A DNA stretch of 64,000 nucleotides from Trichobilharzia szidati (taxonomy: Eukaryota > Platyhelminthes > Trematoda > Strigeidida > Schistosomatidae). Location of the stretch: contig OX235273.1 of NCBI GenBank assembly GCA_944472155.2, forward strand, positions 86,918,793-86,982,792, read 5' to 3'. The translations under genes and the position numbers were made by a program. How positions within the stretch are numbered: the first letter of the stretch is position 1; each line of letters opens with the position of its first letter. Shown here one piece after another: positions 60,595 through 64,000 of the stretch. Under the pieces are notes generated by a model. The model did not search any database. It was not told where the DNA came from and was given only the letters and a program-made list of their open reading frames with translations.

Positions 60595-61176
60595 ATGTTG
60601 TTCCGAATAGTAAGAAAACAGCTAACTCTATTACACTTTTATTTGACTTGTTAGTATTCCCCCTTTATACAAGACATTATTTTAACTGTCAACACTATTA
60701 CGACATTTGAATAAAAAATAAAATCAAAGAATGTGTAAAAGTTGTTTACAGCTTATGATATACGTGTTTAAATCATAGAGAAAAAGTATCAATGAAGCTA
60801 CTGGGTCCAATATCAAATGACTATTTGGGACTAGGGTTTCTTCTGGTAAGATTACACTGGTAGTGGTAGGCAGTTTAATAAGTGGAATCTTGTCAAATGA
60901 AAGTTAAATTTACAAAGTAGATAATAAAAGACTATCCATATTTGTTTAGTTCATCCCCTAGAAGGTGAAAAAATCATTGATCAGATAAATCGAGTAGGCT
61001 ATATGTGCTTTATGATTGTGTTCACTATTGGATAAAGTGGTGCTCATAATCCGTTTAATGTTATTTTGTTGAGGGTGGTTGTCAGCAGAGTCCAGAAAGT
61101 CCATCAGCTAGATAAATCTGAATCCTAGTGAGTGAAAATATTCCTTCTGAGACTTAATAAAAAACCTTACACCGTT
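60595..61176. other. No gene seen
   Basis: AT-rich intergenic DNA, nothing recognised. Confidence 0.5.
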
Positions 61177-61408
61177 GTTTTTTCCTTCACGTTCCCCAGT
61201 GGAACATAGGGCTTCAAGCTAGAGCTTGAATTTTCGGTAGCAGTGGTGTTTATTTTTACAGGATGGGGTCGCTAGCCTCATGCCCAGCCTTTCCTCTTCA
61301 CCAGCATTATTTCTGGTTTAGTGAGGTAAAGGAGTGCGTCGGCCGGGGATTGAAGCCCGGACCATGTGCATGGTCGGCGAGCGTCCCAACCGCTATGCCA
61401 CCAACGCA
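61177..61408 (-). mobile_element. SINE-1 copy with 9-bp TSD
   Basis: Full-length minus-strand copy with the 3' hairpin and tRNA-like head. TSD TACACCGTT lies at 61168-61176 and 61409-61417. Confidence 0.93.
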
Positions 61409-61494
61409 TACACCGTTTGGTTACTGAGATATACCCGGCGTCATGTGCTTAGTCGTCAGTTCTGTTGCTGACTGGATTCTATTAGTCAATTTTG

Positions 61495-61665
61495 CAGTGC
61501 AGCTCAATAGTAATCGGCCTGGTTACAGCAAAGGATGATGTAGGTTCAAATCTTCACGGGGAATAGTGTGGCGTTAGTCCCTTCGAGACTGTAGATACGC
61601 TTTACTTAAAACTTACAATAAGCTCGAAACCCACGTTTGGGTTTTACTGACGATTGCCATTATTC
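61495..61665 (+). mobile_element. Decayed gamma-family SINE
   Basis: Block order matches 15104-15282 (GGTTCAAATCTTC head, GATACGCTT, CAATAAGC, CGAAACCCACGTTTGGG). The hammerhead box is lost. Confidence 0.65.
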
Positions 61666-62639
61666 ACCTTATGTCAGAAAAATTACTTAAACCTACCGAT
61701 AAAACTCTTACACTAATATTTCATCAAGAAAGATTTGCAGACTTATTTGCTTTTTCTTGTAAACTTTGTTGATACAAGATATGAGTCTAAGAAATGCGTT
61801 TTAATTAAAATTGATTATATTTACAAAAAAATCCATTTATTTTATATTTAACATTCTATTATAATGAAACAAGAGTTAACACAATATGTGATTTTAAGAT
61901 GTTTGAATAAATAATTCAGAGATAAGGAAGTAAAATCATTCTATTCAATAGTGTCTATCTTTAGAATTCCGGAAGTACGTTTTTTTCATCTTTCAAACGT
62001 GGTTATAGGATGTATGTGCATCATCGTGTATGCCTGTACCCATAGGCAATCAGTAACAAACACTAACAACGCTAAACTCCCGAATTTCCACAGCAGATTA
62101 CTGAGTTTAGGTTTATCAGTCTGACTGTCTTTAACTTTTGTTTCTTGTCCGTGTATGAACAGATAACAACATAATATGCGTCTTCATCATGCTTACTCTG
62201 AACTTATTTTAATATCCATCTGATTAAAACCTAAGACGTTAAGTGTTTCTTTCCATTTATTAGTGGGAAGTTATGACAGACTACTAATAGTGTTATCCCA
62301 ATATATTAAAGTGTTTTTCGATAATATTTTTAAATGTTGTCTTAGCGAAGTTTGAATTTGCTTTTTCATCACCAGATTCTCAGGTAAATAATTAAGCTGC
62401 AACAAGTAAACAAAAATGAATTTGATTTCATTTTATCAATTTTGATTTTAATTATACAAAACAGCTACTGGAATAAAAATGGATCAAATTAAAATTGTTT
62501 TAGGAAATAAACTTAAATACGACTGCAATTTATTAGTGTCAGTTTTATAGATCTCACTCCTGACTTCTGAAAATTTGCAACAAAGAGTAACAATTATTAT
62601 ATGTGTAAAACTTGGGTACTGTGGTAGTAAGTAAAAAAC
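61666..62639. other. No gene seen
   Basis: AT-rich intergenic DNA, nothing recognised. Confidence 0.5.
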
Positions 62640-62988
62640 TAATGTTTGTTTATTAGATGTATCACACAATGAAACAGTATCATTTACTGGATGACGTTTC
62701 GAACGAAATTTATGGTTCATAATCTTATCAATTATAATCACACGACTTTGAAACTTGAGTTTTGTGGTCTTCTTTGTTCTCCCTTATTTGTCGTCGTTTG
62801 GGTAGTAGAATTTTCCAGATATCTGGCTGGACAGATTTTGAATCATTCCTATTACACGTATTTGCAGTTGATTCGATAAACAAAGCTTCTGTTATCAATC
62901 TCTCCCTCCACCCTGTGACATTAGATTTTAAAGCTGTCATCCTATCCCATCCTATTGTATGGTTGTGTGTAACTGCATGTAGTGGCAT
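62640..62988 (-). mobile_element. Penelope-like element 3' end, left arm of a head-to-head pair
   Basis: The minus-strand ORF 62988-62728 encodes the PLE C terminus (HAVTHNHTIGWDRM, NVTGWRERLI, FIESTANTCNRND). The hammerhead-like motif GAAACGTC (complement of 62693-62700) has stem GAAC 62701-62704 with GTTC 62715-62718. Confidence 0.85.
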
Positions 62989-63019
62989 TCAATCCCACAA
63001 ACTCAATTAGAAAAAAGCT

Positions 63020-63558
63020 TTGTCGGTTAAAGGATCCTGTGTAGCCTTTAAAACAAAACAATTTAGTTTATCTAATACCCTACCTGCAATGATTGTCACG
63101 TCAAATACATAGGTCAAACTAGTAGAACATGGGCAGTCAGACTAGCCAAAAATAAAAACCTAGCAAAATCTAGATTAGTTGACCTGAATAAGATAAGAAA
63201 TCCAGAGAATAGTTCAGCTAAAGTACTACATGCAATTACACACAACCACACAACAGGATGGGATAGGATGACAGTTTTAAAATTTAATGTAACAGGGTGG
63301 AGGGAGAGATTGATAACAGCTTTGTTTATTGAATCAACTGCAAATACGTGTAATAGGAATGATTCAACACCTGTCCCCGATATCTGGAAAATTCTACTAC
63401 CCATACGACAAATAGGAGAGAACAAAGAAAACTATAAATCTCAAGTGTCAAAGTCGTGTGATCACAACTGATATGATTATGGACAATAAATTTTGTTCGA
63501 AACGTCATCCAGTAAATAATACTGTTTCACTGTGTGATACATCTAATAAACAAACTAA
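63020..63558 (+). mobile_element. Penelope-like element 3' end with GIY-YIG, right arm of a head-to-head pair
   Basis: The plus-strand reading has NNLVYLI, then after a frameshift CNDCHVKYIGQTSRTW (from 63085), continuous with the C-terminal coding of the left arm, ending SKSCDHN and TGA at 63469-63471. An in-frame TAG lies upstream near 63037. The hammerhead-like motif has GGAC 63481-63484 with GTTC 63495-63498, then GAAACGTC 63499-63506. Confidence 0.87.
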
Positions 63559-63594
63559 TATGGAAGTAACAATTATTGACTGTCATCGGTGAGC

Positions 63595-63945
63595 GGTCTT
63601 CTTTCCACCTGATTTAGTCAATTCTATTGTCCATACCTAAGATCAGATGGCCAACCAGAAAGGATTAGAAACAAGAATCTCTGGGAATGAACCAACCCAG
63701 TAAATACGACGAAGAAATTTGAGATGGATCAAACACATGCTGAAGAGACTTCTGGGCGATATCAAGCTCCAGGTAGATCCTTAATGGGAAATGACGAGTT
63801 GGGCGAGAGTCTGCGGATGACATCCAACTGATCCTATGAGGAGGAGATGAAAGATTATGGGCAACCATGGAGACGACTGCAGAGATGAGGATGAAATGGA
63901 TATGTGCTGTTGAGACCCTATGTTCCACTCGGAACCTCTTATTAG
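63595..63945 (+). mobile_element. RTE-like LINE 3' fragment
   Basis: Matches the last 350 bp of the other copies: ATCAGATGGCC, CTCTGGGAA, GAGGAGATGA and the 3' hairpin GTTCC-ACTC-GGAAC near 63923-63936. Frames are broken. Confidence 0.8.
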
Positions 63946-64000
63946 AAATTCAAGTGATTCGTTCCAAAGCAAGTCACTAACTCTTAGCATTTCACCAATT

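Noticed and set aside
1..64000. CRISPR arrays, operons or bacterial elements
   Set aside because: The window is clearly eukaryotic with spliced genes and retroelements; no regular spacer arrays are present.

Overview
The window looks like nuclear DNA of a blood fluke (Schistosoma or a close relative). It is AT-rich and intron-heavy. It is packed with schistosome-type repeats: tRNA-headed SINEs (some carrying hammerhead-ribozyme-like modules, as in the known Sm-alpha family), RTE-like LINEs, a second LINE lineage and many Penelope-like elements (PLEs). I cannot fix the species.

Positions 1-35851 hold the 3' part of one plus-strand protein gene, a BRSK/SAD (brain-specific, AMPK-related) Ser/Thr kinase. 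Six exons are supported (7582-8635, 17762-18567, 20434-21175, 27836-28067, 29718-30097, 35777-35851). Every junction has GT/AG borders and compatible phases, giving about 1,095 codons of the C-terminal half. The kinase and UBA exons must lie upstream of position 1. Recognisable family blocks are SFLGSPRFHRKK, KSWFNGF and the KA1-like C-terminal domain. Long Ser/Thr/Asn/His-rich stretches separate them. The introns (1.6 to more than 7.5 kb) are filled with repeats.

Positions 35852-64000 contain no host gene I can recognise. An AT-rich 3' flank is followed by a transposon graveyard: PLE fragments (reverse transcriptase, RT, and GIY-YIG endonuclease parts), truncated RTE-like LINEs, SINEs and foldback repeats. 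Several insertions are nested and have clear target-site duplications (TSDs).

The most interesting non-coding structure is a set of three sequence-unrelated hammerhead-like SINE families (called alpha, beta and gamma here). They share one layout: a tRNA-like head, then a hammerhead with a 4-bp stem II and an 8-nt (near-)palindromic stem III ending in GTC. PLE 3' ends in the same window carry a fourth, more diverged hammerhead-like motif. Other points are a 3' hairpin shared by a LINE and a SINE, a 1-kb inverted repeat pair that brackets a BRSK exon, and PLE copies with inversions and nested insertions.
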